A program made the translations under genes and the position numbers. 64,000 nt of DNA from JAWKNZ01 sp041391425. GTDB lineage: Bacteria; Bdellovibrionota_B; Oligoflexia; Oligoflexales; JAWKNZ01. Below, piece by piece: positions 35,381 to 43,601 of the stretch. How positions within the stretch are numbered: position 1 is the first letter of the stretch; every line of letters starts with the position of its first letter. Below the pieces are notes generated by a model. It made no database searches and was not told where the DNA came from. It saw only the letters and a list, made by a program, of their open reading frames with translations. The DNA is taken from NCBI GenBank assembly GCA_041391425.1, contig JAWKNZ010000010.1:1-64000 (forward strand). Direction: 5' to 3'.

Positions 35381-36457
35381 GAATGTAGTCGTCACTGTGA
35401 CATCTATATTAAAGTATTGGTAAGACGCTGTATAAGAGCGTAATAAAAGAATCATATTGGGTGTTGCTGCCAAATCTGCTGGCCCATCTAAGACGACAGT
35501 AACGAAACCACCATTTGTAGTTCCCATAGCTCCTGGTGCGACCCGATCATCTGGAAGGGTTATCGAATTACCGGCTGTAAAGGCACTGTCTGCATCTGTG
35601 ATGGTCATACTGCTACTAAAGGTATCTTCTATTAGCATGTAATCCGTATCGGAAAAGTTGACGGTTTCACAGGCATTTGTAGCACCAATATCTGAGGTAC
35701 ATTCAAGTACAATTTTAAATTGCCCGGCTTCTGATCCATTAAAATCGACTAGCTCAATAGACTTAATAGTAAACGAAGGCGGAGTATCTACCCCAGATTG
35801 AAGCTGTTGCGTCGAGCCAACGCTTGTCCAGAGGAGATCGATGTTATTGCCTTCAATAGCATCAGCAAAACCATAACTTATTGTTTCTAATCCTGTAATT
35901 GGATCTCCTATGGTGGAAAGAATCTTAACTTTCAGCGGTGATGTCCCGGGCTCACCAATTTCATCAAAAGTAGCGGTGTCGCCGACTTGCCAGGTAGAGA
36001 AGGGATCACCAGCTGTCGGGTAATAGGTGACGCCACTAACTGTAAATTCTGTGAGTTTGGCTAAACAGCCTCTATCGTAACGGTAGGCTTTAAGGCCACC
36101 TGCGTCAGCTTCGGTAACAGTGTTGCTATATCCAGAAAGACAATCACTTAGATTGATTTGGTAGCTACTAGCGCTTCCAGTAAGGGAAAATGAGCTGATA
36201 TGTCCAGATGAATTGGAAAAAGATATTGGTATGTTTATTAATCCTGATTGCTGTGATTGAGTAGTGGATGCTAAGACTCCAGAGTTCTTATCACTGTTAT
36301 TATCGTCGCTATTTGTCGGGTCTTCAGCGCCACAGCTGTATAAGAAAATTATGAATGGCCATATTCCTTTTAGCAAATAACTGTTTGTTAAAGGTCGTAG
36401 GTTAAAGTCTTGTTGTGCCCTTGATTTTCCCATATGCCTTATTGCCTTAATTAGCAA
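35378..36457 (-). CDS. Lipoprotein, paralogue of the next gene upstream
   Basis: Unrecognised exported lipoprotein with a signal segment ending FIIFLYSCGAED and a Ser/Asn-rich linker. It shares with the neighbour at 36609-37694 the segments GLxAYxxDRxCLAKLT, TVxGVTYxxT, FxTW and the ending YxxYNIDVT. The two are diverged tandem duplicates. The fold looks all-beta. A start at ATG 36433 is an alternative to the longer frame. The stop codon TAG is formed partly by the family B element, and its C-terminus ends at the same position as the paralogue, so nothing seems lost. Confidence 0.65.
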   Translation of the reverse strand: MLIKAIRHMGKSRAQQDFNLRPLTNSYLLKGIWPFIIFLYSCGAEDPTNSDDNNSDKNSGVLASTTQSQQSGLINIPISFSNSSGHISSFSLTGSASSYQINLSDCLSGYSNTVTEADAGGLKAYRYDRGCLAKLTEFTVSGVTYYPTAGDPFSTWQVGDTATFDEIGEPGTSPLKVKILSTIGDPITGLETISYGFADAIEGNNIDLLWTSVGSTQQLQSGVDTPPSFTIKSIELVDFNGSEAGQFKIVLECTSDIGATNACETVNFSDTDYMLIEDTFSSSMTITDADSAFTAGNSITLPDDRVAPGAMGTTNGGFVTVVLDGPADLAATPNMILLLRSYTASYQYFNIDVTVTTTF

Positions 36458-36470
36458 TCTATCTAGTTAG

Positions 36471-36577
36471 AAGCTGTTTGTGAAGCGCGATCTCTGCTTG
36501 TTTTTAGAAAAAAACGGAGCGTAAGTCCGTTCTTCTCTTTGTACTTTTGCTTTAAAACCCTGCCCCTCAAACAGCTT
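36471..36577. repeat. Inverted repeat between the two lipoprotein paralogues
   Basis: AAGCTGTTTG at 36471-36480 and CAAACAGCTT at 36568-36577, the right arm followed by a T-run. A long-range hairpin could act as a weak terminator. A smaller hairpin ACGGA...TCCGT sits inside. Confidence 0.35.
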
Positions 36578-36608
36578 TTTTATGATTGCCAATATAAACG
36601 AAGCAGAT

Positions 36609-37694
36609 TTATTGTGTGATTGTGGTCACATCGATATTATAATAGGTATATGAAATTCCAGCCTTCAGAATTAGGATCATATTTTCATTTCCAGAAACAC
36701 CCAAACCGCCTGGACCATATATAGATGTAATGATAAAGCCTTCATATGAGTCTGCTACGTCTTGATACTGATCTGTACCCTGGGTAACAGTTCCACCGGC
36801 AGTCGCAAAGATAGTTTCGGCATCTGTTGTTGTTATAACATCAGTATAGGTATCTTTTACCAACTTGTATTCGATATCAGCCAAGTCGACTTCGCTGCAA
36901 CGGTCATTTGAAGCCCAGGCACCATCACTTGTCATATCTACAGAGGTTGGAGTAGCTGACGTCGGATCATCTACGCATTCCATTTTAAATGTAAATTCTG
37001 GCGCTCCACTGGTATCATCCATACCTACAAAAGTTGCCGTTTTAACTTTGAATTTTGGCGCTTCTTGGCTTTCTACTGTAATTAAGTGGGCGTCACTAAC
37101 TTCGGACTCTGAGTAAACATAGTCACTGTCTGCATCTGAAATTTCAGAAAAGTTGTAAACAATAGCCTCGGTGCCAGAGATAGGCGAGTCAAGTTGTGAA
37201 ATTACTTTAACACGAATGACATTAGCCGAGCCATCAGCAAAAAGTGCGGTATCATTCGCTAACCAAGTAGTAAAATTAGTTGCACCCGCATTTGTCGAAG
37301 TATAAGTGACACCACCAACTGTTATTGAGGTTAATTTTGCCAAACAATCTCTGTCATCTTTATAAGCCTCGAGGCCATCAAGGTTTGTTTCATCGACTGT
37401 GGCTGTATAGCTAGATAGGCATGTTGAAGCTCCACCTGGATCGCCAACTGGGTCGTCATCTAGGGTAACACTATAGTTTGTTGCTGCAGTACCTGTAAGT
37501 GCAAAGGCTCCGTACTCTACAGAGATTGGAATTGATACTCTTTGTAAGCCTGAAGATTGTCCACCTGCAGGTGAAAAGCTAGATTGTTTACCGCTTTCAT
37601 CTTCGTAGGTATTTTGCTCGGGTTTAGGTCCACAGCCTACCGCTATAAGCAGTGTAGTTATCGGAATTAGCTTTAGATTTTTGTTGGCGATCAT
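36609..37694 (-). CDS. Lipoprotein, paralogue of the 35.4 kb gene
   Basis: Exported lipoprotein with lipobox LLIAVGCGP. ATG 37694 has GGAG upstream (TGGAGTACACTAAAATG); an in-frame GTG at 37709 is less likely. The all-beta-looking domain has four cysteines, two of them shared with the paralogue (STCLSSYTATV, DRDCLAKLTSITV). No known domain is recognised. The gene pair is oriented away from the Ig-like lipoprotein at 38.2 kb. The function may be surface adhesion or cargo binding, but nothing in the sequence shows this. Confidence 0.65.
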   Translation of the reverse strand: MIANKNLKLIPITTLLIAVGCGPKPEQNTYEDESGKQSSFSPAGGQSSGLQRVSIPISVEYGAFALTGTAATNYSVTLDDDPVGDPGGASTCLSSYTATVDETNLDGLEAYKDDRDCLAKLTSITVGGVTYTSTNAGATNFTTWLANDTALFADGSANVIRVKVISQLDSPISGTEAIVYNFSEISDADSDYVYSESEVSDAHLITVESQEAPKFKVKTATFVGMDDTSGAPEFTFKMECVDDPTSATPTSVDMTSDGAWASNDRCSEVDLADIEYKLVKDTYTDVITTTDAETIFATAGGTVTQGTDQYQDVADSYEGFIITSIYGPGGLGVSGNENMILILKAGISYTYYNIDVTTITQ

Positions 37695-38172
37695 TTTAGT
37701 GTACTCCACTTTATTTTTGTCGATTGCAACTTTAAATTTTCTCTAATAATCTAGCTGGTTACCTTGTTGACCCCATTCACCATACGAAAGCGATATGTAA
37801 AAAAATCTTGTAACTAACAACTAATAAATGGATAAGTCGGATTGTTTTTAGAAAACTTAATAAAAATATTATTAAATATATAATATTAGTAATATAGACG
37901 TTATTATTGAGTAGGTAAAAGTATGGGTTGTGAGGGTTTTCACTGATCTTTTTGCGAAATGTATTGATATTTTAGATAAATTCTCTTCGATACTAATATT
38001 TTTGTTCGAACTTTCCGTAAATCAAAATAGCTGGTCAATGCATTGTGGGTCTTATGTAATTTAAAGTTAAATATGTGTGAATGGCATGTATGGCAATGTT
38101 TTTAAAACTGAAGAGAAAGTGATTTTTGCACAAACTTGCTGGGAAGGTACGGGCATTTTTTATTGTATTAAA
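37695..38172. other. AT-rich divergent promoter region
   Basis: 478 bp between two divergent lipoprotein genes, with no supported gene. Very AT-rich, especially 37800-37900 (TAATAAAAATATTATTAAATA). Both promoters should lie here. Confidence 0.4.
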
Positions 38173-39609
38173 ATGACTTATTTTATTTTCGCTCTTTTTA
38201 CGATTTTTTCTTTGATTGCCTGTGGAAATACTGATACCGCGGATGACCAAACTATCCTTCTTGATTATAGCCTGTCTCGCACTTATACCGGCCAATCAGA
38301 AAATATCTTACATTTAGAGGTGGGTGAGGACAGTTTAGGTCTATATGACTTCAGTATTTCAAATACGGATGCTTTTACCGAAGTTTCTCTAGGGACGTTG
38401 GAACCTCTGGTGACACAAGATATATCTTTTCAGTATGATAATGAAGGGGTGTATTCTGTAGACTTTAAGGTTCAGAATAAGAACGGGCAACCTATTATTT
38501 TTGAAGCTATAGGTTGGGAGTATAGCCTTGAAGTTCCCGATACCCCCGTTATTTCATTTGCAACACCTGCAACTAATATTGTTGCCAATAAGTTATTGGT
38601 TTCCAGCAGCCGTAGCAATAATACGAGTGAGATTTGGGTTGGGGGTGATTTGAGCCTTGAGGGTAAAGCAGAAATTGAAGAAGATGGTTTTTGGCAGTCT
38701 ATTAGTAATGATGAATATTATATACCCATTACTTTAACAGGAGAAGATGGGTTGAAAACAATTGAAGCGAAGTTTAATAATATATATGGAAATGGTAGCG
38801 GGAAAGGCGCGCCAGCTTCTATTATCTTAAAGCAGAATCCACCGACCGGCTGCTCGGCTATACCTATATTAACCACGATCAATACCAATAAACTTAGTGT
38901 TCAACTCAAAGCTTCGGATCCATATGAGCTATATTATAGTGTCGTTGGAGATGTCCAAAGTATAGTAGACAAGGAAACTTTTACTGATGGTGAGGTAGTT
39001 ATAATCAGTTTAAGCGCTGCGGCCGGTGAAAAAAATATAACGGTTTCTATCGATGATATAGCGGAAAATAACTGCCTAGAAGAAGATATAACAGTTACAA
39101 TTGATCCAACTTATGAGGAAGAAGGAATATCCCTAACTGGCGCGACTTATTGGACAGAAAGTGAAAATGTAGTTGCAAATGTTAGTTTTAAGCATTTTCC
39201 TAGTCAAGAGCCATTGCAATTAAAAATTACAGGCGATGTGTCAGGGACGAATACAGGTAAATGGATTCCTTTTGATGTAAATATCCCCATTACTTTGAGC
39301 CCAACAACATCGGGGCAAAGAACGATTTTTGCCCAATATAAAGATGTTGATGGAACTGAGTCATACCTGATTGCAAAAAGGGTCTTTTTACGACCTGATA
39401 TTACCATTAATGATATAGGAGGAGGGCTTAAAAGCATTGTTGTGAGTGCAATTACGGGCTTAGAGTCTCTTAGTATCGAAGGCTGTAGCGAAACTTACAA
39501 TTTAGTTGCATATGCGTCATCTTATAATTGTACTCCTAATGATGTGCAGGCTAGTGTGACGTATTATTTCCCGGGAGATATTACCTTGACCAAGTCGGCT
39601 GCATTTTAA
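38173..39609 (+). CDS. Lipoprotein with Ig-like repeats
   Basis: ATG 38173 starts a signal ending IFSLIACGNTD. The mature part (about 460 residues) is built of roughly 100-residue beta-rich units with recurring patterns such as TITLxxxSGxRTIxAxYKDVDG and GEDGLKTIEAKFNNIYGNGS, typical of bacterial Ig-like repeats. Likely exposed at the cell surface. The frame is open upstream to 38077, but that part lacks a signal. No ligand can be named. Confidence 0.65.
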   Translation: MTYFIFALFTIFSLIACGNTDTADDQTILLDYSLSRTYTGQSENILHLEVGEDSLGLYDFSISNTDAFTEVSLGTLEPLVTQDISFQYDNEGVYSVDFKVQNKNGQPIIFEAIGWEYSLEVPDTPVISFATPATNIVANKLLVSSSRSNNTSEIWVGGDLSLEGKAEIEEDGFWQSISNDEYYIPITLTGEDGLKTIEAKFNNIYGNGSGKGAPASIILKQNPPTGCSAIPILTTINTNKLSVQLKASDPYELYYSVVGDVQSIVDKETFTDGEVVIISLSAAAGEKNITVSIDDIAENNCLEEDITVTIDPTYEEEGISLTGATYWTESENVVANVSFKHFPSQEPLQLKITGDVSGTNTGKWIPFDVNIPITLSPTTSGQRTIFAQYKDVDGTESYLIAKRVFLRPDITINDIGGGLKSIVVSAITGLESLSIEGCSETYNLVAYASSYNCTPNDVQASVTYYFPGDITLTKSAAF

Positions 39610-39620
39610 ACAGATTCTTA

Positions 39621-40310
39621 TTATAGAGAAAATGAAAACATAGCTAATATACTGGCCATATTTAATGAATAAGATACTTTTTCTGTTCCTGGAGATATAG
39701 GAGATAGTTTAGAGTTATTGGTTTTGATGCGTATTGATTGGCTTGAAAAATTTTGACTTAAATAGGCTGCGTATAGGCCGACATAGCTTTTTCCTCCTGC
39801 TTTACTCGTTAATCTTCCTAAGGTCATAAAGTCATAACCTACTGCAGCTTGAAATCCCTGACTTCCTGTCAACGTTATTAGAGTAGAATAAATATAATTT
39901 TGGTCTTTTATGGTGCCTTTGGATTCTGATAAAACCACATAACTAGAGGATAGCGGCATCTGGACGAATATGCTGGCTTGTCCAATAGTCGATTCTAAGG
40001 CGCTGGCATTAAGACCGACTCCGTAAAAACTATATATTCCTTTATAATGTTCATTGCTGGCTATATAATCAAGGCTTGTGTGTTGAAAAAAAGCATGTGC
40101 TCCAATATTTTTGTAAAGATAAGCGACATAGAGTTGGGTGGGTGCGGCTGTTATGGCTTCGCTAGTTTTGCGCGTTAATGTTCCATAAGAGTAGCCCCCT
40201 AAGATTCCAGATAATACTCTGGCATATGCTGTATTTTGTTGGCAATAACTTAAAAGCATGCAAGTAGCAAAAATCAATTTAATGTGTAATTGTCTCTTAA
40301 TGCTTTTCAT
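39621..40310 (-). CDS. Small outer-membrane beta-barrel-like protein
   Basis: About 229 residues with a signal peptide (KLIFATCMLLSYC...TAYA). Alternating strands follow (GGYSYGTLT, YVAYLYKNIGAHAFFQHTSL, YSFYGVGLNAS, FQAAVGYDFMTLGR), with the ending ASILAMFSFSL, a barrel-like C-terminus. Probably 8-10 strands. No known family. The next gene upstream on the strand, about 20 bp away, encodes another small barrel, so the two are likely one operon. Confidence 0.6.
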   Translation of the reverse strand: MKSIKRQLHIKLIFATCMLLSYCQQNTAYARVLSGILGGYSYGTLTRKTSEAITAAPTQLYVAYLYKNIGAHAFFQHTSLDYIASNEHYKGIYSFYGVGLNASALESTIGQASIFVQMPLSSSYVVLSESKGTIKDQNYIYSTLITLTGSQGFQAAVGYDFMTLGRLTSKAGGKSYVGLYAAYLSQNFSSQSIRIKTNNSKLSPISPGTEKVSYSLNMASILAMFSFSL

Positions 40311-40330
40311 TTTAAGGGCATCCACTTAAC

Positions 40331-40954
40331 TTAAAACGCAAATGTTAGATAAGTGCGAAATAGTTGCAAATTGGCTTTAAAACCGCTAATTATAAAAGGA
40401 AAACCTTTAGGATCTTCTTCAAACTCTTCCACGTTGTCTGGAAAACGATCGTCTTTTTTGAGCCAATAAAAGGGGTAAGATAGATTGATTAAATCTGACC
40501 CGAAGACAAAATTATCGCTTATTGGATATTCGAAGCCGAGGTGAACATTTGCATCTAAGGCATGAAATTTTTCTGTGAGTTTTTCTCTTTGTTCGTTATC
40601 AATTAAAGAAACACTATAGTTTAGCTCAATTTTTCGAAGGCCAATACCGTAACCTATTTGTATGATAGATGATGAGGGTTCTACAAATCTTAATTCATAT
40701 TCTTCATAACGATAATTTGCTTGTAGAACTTCCTTCTTTGCCTGGAAATATGTTACTAAAAGTGAAGAGCCGCCTGAAAATATATAGCCTATCCGTGCGC
40801 CTTGAGAAGAGATGGGGTAGGGGCTAAGACCTATAACCTCTGCAGTAAGAGAAATTGTCTTGTTAGAACTTTTTGGAGCATCACTGGCCATTAGTTGCGT
40901 GGCAGTGACAAGTTGTATGAATATAAAGAGAATGAATAGCTTTATAAGTTGCAT
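40331..40954 (-). CDS. Small outer-membrane beta-barrel-like protein
   Basis: 207 residues from ATG 40954; signal peptide MQLIKLFILFIFIQLVTATQ ending near LMASD. Strand pattern and the terminal sequence FRTYLTFAF with phenylalanine last are those of outer-membrane barrels. The strands ARIGYIFSGGSSLLVTYFQA, IIQIGYGIGLRKIELNYSVS and ANVHLGFEYP suggest an eight-stranded barrel of the OmpW/OmpA-barrel size. No specific family recognised. Confidence 0.6.
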   Translation of the reverse strand: MQLIKLFILFIFIQLVTATQLMASDAPKSSNKTISLTAEVIGLSPYPISSQGARIGYIFSGGSSLLVTYFQAKKEVLQANYRYEEYELRFVEPSSSIIQIGYGIGLRKIELNYSVSLIDNEQREKLTEKFHALDANVHLGFEYPISDNFVFGSDLINLSYPFYWLKKDDRFPDNVEEFEEDPKGFPFIISGFKANLQLFRTYLTFAF

Positions 40955-41358
40955 ATACCTTAGTTTTGTTACTAGATTAAATGTAGGCCTATCGAGGCAC
41001 AATTGTACAATTTATGGCTCTTGCCTTAATAGTCTTGGTATTTTTCCATTGTATTTAATGTTCTGTACATCAGTTAGTTTCTATGAGTGATTATATAATA
41101 TGATTCTTAAAATAGACAGGAAATCAAAAATTACTTGAATAATCAAATACTTAAAAGATCTATACGAGGGCTTGCTGCTGAAGTTTTATTTTTGCCTATG
41201 TCTTTTAGATTATAGCAAGAACAGCTGTAAAAATCTTTTATTTTAGTGGTATGCTTCAGAAAGTGCTGTTTAACTTTCGATGTTAGAAGGAAAAAGATGG
41301 ATAATGGATGTCGAGGGTATACAGCGTAACTTCTATTTAAATTTTGAGTTGAATTGGG

Positions 41359-41521
41359 GTAACTATTCAGCGTATCTTTCCCCCAATATGTCGCTTGATA
41401 CATCGTCATCCTGAGTGAAGCGAAGGATCTCGAAATTGCGAAATAGATCCTTCGCTTCACTCAGGATGACGGGCAGTCAAGGCTTTGAATCGATCAGATA
41501 AAAAATACGCTGAATAGTTAC
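41359..41521. mobile_element. Family A inverted-repeat element, copy 3 with nested palindrome (163 bp)
   Basis: Same ends as copies 1 and 2, with a perfect 8-bp duplication GAATTGGG at 41351-41358 and 41522-41529. In place of the short CATATG centre it holds a 68-bp perfect hairpin, CGTCATCCTGAGTGAAGCGA... at 41404-41430 mirrored at 41445-41471. The right boundary is 21 bp before the start codon of the FAD oxidoreductase gene. No coding content. Confidence 0.93.
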
Positions 41522-41542
41522 GAATTGGGTTTAATTGAAAAA

Positions 41543-42742
41543 ATGCAGGTACTAAAAACTAAGATAGTTATTGTTGGTGGAGGTATTGCAGGCCTATGGG
41601 CTTATCGATTACTTTGGGATAAGGGCTATAAACCTCTTTTGCTTGAAAAAGGTGAATTAGGTGGAGCCCAAACTTTGGCTTCGCAAGGAATGGTACACGG
41701 CGGACAACGTTACCAGCTTCAAGGAAAGGCTAGTGAGCATGGCAATCATATAGCTAAGATGCCAGCGCTTTGGCAAACCTGCTTTCAGGGTCAAGGGGTT
41801 ATTGATTTGTCCAATGTCAAATTTTTATCTCAAAATCAATATATGTGGTCTCCCGGTGGGCTGGCATCTCAAGTAGCTGCGTTTATGGCTTCTAAGTCTA
41901 TGAATAGCAAAGTACAAGCGTTGAAATCTTCAGAATTGCCAGATCTTTTTCGTTGCGCACCTAGCTTTAAAGGGAAAGTTTATCGGATGAACGAGTGCGT
42001 TCTAGACGTAAAATCTTTGCTTAAGGCGGTTATAGGACCTTATAAGTCTCACTTAAAGAAGGCTGAAGTCAAGTCCATTGAAAGAACATCTGAAGGCAAA
42101 ATTTGTCTTACCTTATCCGAGAGCCGAGAGAGAATTGCTATCGAAGCTGATAGTGTGTGCTTTACTGCTGGTATTGGTAATGAAGTGGCTTTACAAAATC
42201 TTCAATTGGAAGCTGAAGGCTCCAAGAGTCAAAGAAGGCCTTTAAAACAAATTATGATAAAAGGTGTGTCTAAGCCTTGCTACGCACATTGTATTACTAC
42301 AGATCCAAGGCCTAGAGTCACTATTACTGCTCATCCAGATTCAATGGGAACTTACACTTGGTATTTAGGAGGAATTGTTGCCGAGTATGGGGTAAGTAGA
42401 AGTGATGACGAGGCGATCGCGAATGCCAAGAAAGAAGTTGCGCAGCTATTTCCATGGATGGACTGGACATCTAAGGAATGGTCTTGTTTGTATATCGATC
42501 GCGCTGAGCCTTTTTTTGATAAAGGCTTCTTTCAAAGTGGGCCTGAATTATTGTCAGAAGAGAACGTCGCTATAGCTTGGCCGACTAAACTTACTTTTGC
42601 GCCTGCTATAGGTAATATGATAGTAGACTGGGTGCAAAATCTAAATGCTGTAATTTCTGAAAAAGATGATACGTTATTGGGAGTTCTATCCTGCGCTGAA
42701 GTCGGTTTATACCCATGGGAGGTGTGTCCTTGGAGTCCCTAA
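41543..42742 (+). CDS. FAD-dependent oxidoreductase
   Basis: DAO/GlpA-like flavoprotein of about 400 residues. The N-terminal dinucleotide-binding motif VIVGGGIAGLWAYRLLWD is complete, and GGAQTLASQGMVHGGQRYQL matches the FAD-pyrophosphate and substrate region of glycerol-3-phosphate or L-2-hydroxyglutarate oxidase-like enzymes. FTAGIGNEVAL is the second FAD-binding strand. The substrate is not identifiable. ATG 41543 is preferred over TTG 41525. It overlaps the aldo/keto reductase gene by 28 bp, so the two probably act on linked substrates. A family A element sits right upstream. Confidence 0.75.
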   Translation: MQVLKTKIVIVGGGIAGLWAYRLLWDKGYKPLLLEKGELGGAQTLASQGMVHGGQRYQLQGKASEHGNHIAKMPALWQTCFQGQGVIDLSNVKFLSQNQYMWSPGGLASQVAAFMASKSMNSKVQALKSSELPDLFRCAPSFKGKVYRMNECVLDVKSLLKAVIGPYKSHLKKAEVKSIERTSEGKICLTLSESRERIAIEADSVCFTAGIGNEVALQNLQLEAEGSKSQRRPLKQIMIKGVSKPCYAHCITTDPRPRVTITAHPDSMGTYTWYLGGIVAEYGVSRSDDEAIANAKKEVAQLFPWMDWTSKEWSCLYIDRAEPFFDKGFFQSGPELLSEENVAIAWPTKLTFAPAIGNMIVDWVQNLNAVISEKDDTLLGVLSCAEVGLYPWEVCPWSP

Positions 42743-43554
42743 ATGATTTACGTCCGTTTTGGTATCCTTTTGGGTCTTTGGGGCAGATGGTTAGCCCACT
42801 TGGTCTGGGAACGGTGAAAATAGGAAGAAACAGCAAAGTTAAAAACTCCAGTCCAGATGGATTTCGTCTGCCTGATCAAAAAGAGGTTTCTGACTTGCTT
42901 GCTTTGGCTTTGGATCTGGGGATTAATTTGATTGACACCGCTCCGGCATATGGTGAGAGTGAAGAACGTTTGGGAAAATGCTTACCGGGCAAGAGAGATA
43001 AGATTTTTATATCTTCCAAAGTCGGTGAGGAATTCGACGGAGAAAAATCGAATTATGATTTTTCAGCAGCTTCTATTAGGAAAAGTGTTGAACGAAGCTT
43101 ACAGCGTCTAAGGGTAGATTATTTGGACTGTGTTTTGTTGCATTGTCCCAGAGATGATTATGATATCATGGCGTATTCTGATGCGCTATCAGTCTTGTCT
43201 GATTTAAAATCACGAGGCTTAGTACGAAGTTTTGGCGCTTCGACAAATTCAGTAGAAGGTGGTCTATATGCTGCAGAACATACAGATTGTGTGATGGTTT
43301 CTTACAATATTTGCTACCGCAATGAAATTTCTGTTATAGAACGTGCATTGGAGCTAGATAGGGCTGTTTTGATAAAAAAAGCTCTGCTTCAGGGATTTGT
43401 AAATAAAGTGGAAAAGCAAGGTGATCCAATCACTCAGTGTATGGATTCTATTTTTTCATTATCACGCAATATTTCTGCTGTTGTAGGGACGTTAAGTGCG
43501 AAGCATTTGCAAAATAATGTTGCTGCTGCGGTTAGTGTATTATCACTAATCTGA
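42715..43554 (+). CDS. Aldo/keto reductase
   Basis: NADPH-dependent oxidoreductase of the AKR superfamily, 279 residues. The catalytic tetrad is visible: D74 and Y79 in NLIDTAPAYGESEERLG, K102 in FISSKVGEE and H143 in DCVLLHCPR. The C-terminal cofactor part is short (AVVGTLSAKHLQNNVAA). The start overlaps the FAD oxidoreductase end in another frame; a GTG at 42724 is an alternative. The substrate is unknown. The pair looks like a two-step redox module. Confidence 0.85.
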   Translation: MGGVSLESLNDLRPFWYPFGSLGQMVSPLGLGTVKIGRNSKVKNSSPDGFRLPDQKEVSDLLALALDLGINLIDTAPAYGESEERLGKCLPGKRDKIFISSKVGEEFDGEKSNYDFSAASIRKSVERSLQRLRVDYLDCVLLHCPRDDYDIMAYSDALSVLSDLKSRGLVRSFGASTNSVEGGLYAAEHTDCVMVSYNICYRNEISVIERALELDRAVLIKKALLQGFVNKVEKQGDPITQCMDSIFSLSRNISAVVGTLSAKHLQNNVAAAVSVLSLI

Positions 43555-43601
43555 TCATATAGAAAAATGAAATTTATATCAGATCTCATGGAAGGCTAAG
43601 T

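Noticed and set aside
41143..41460. Minus-strand frame of 105 codons
   Set aside because: Half of it lies inside the family A element with its nested palindrome. It is translation of a repeat, not a gene.
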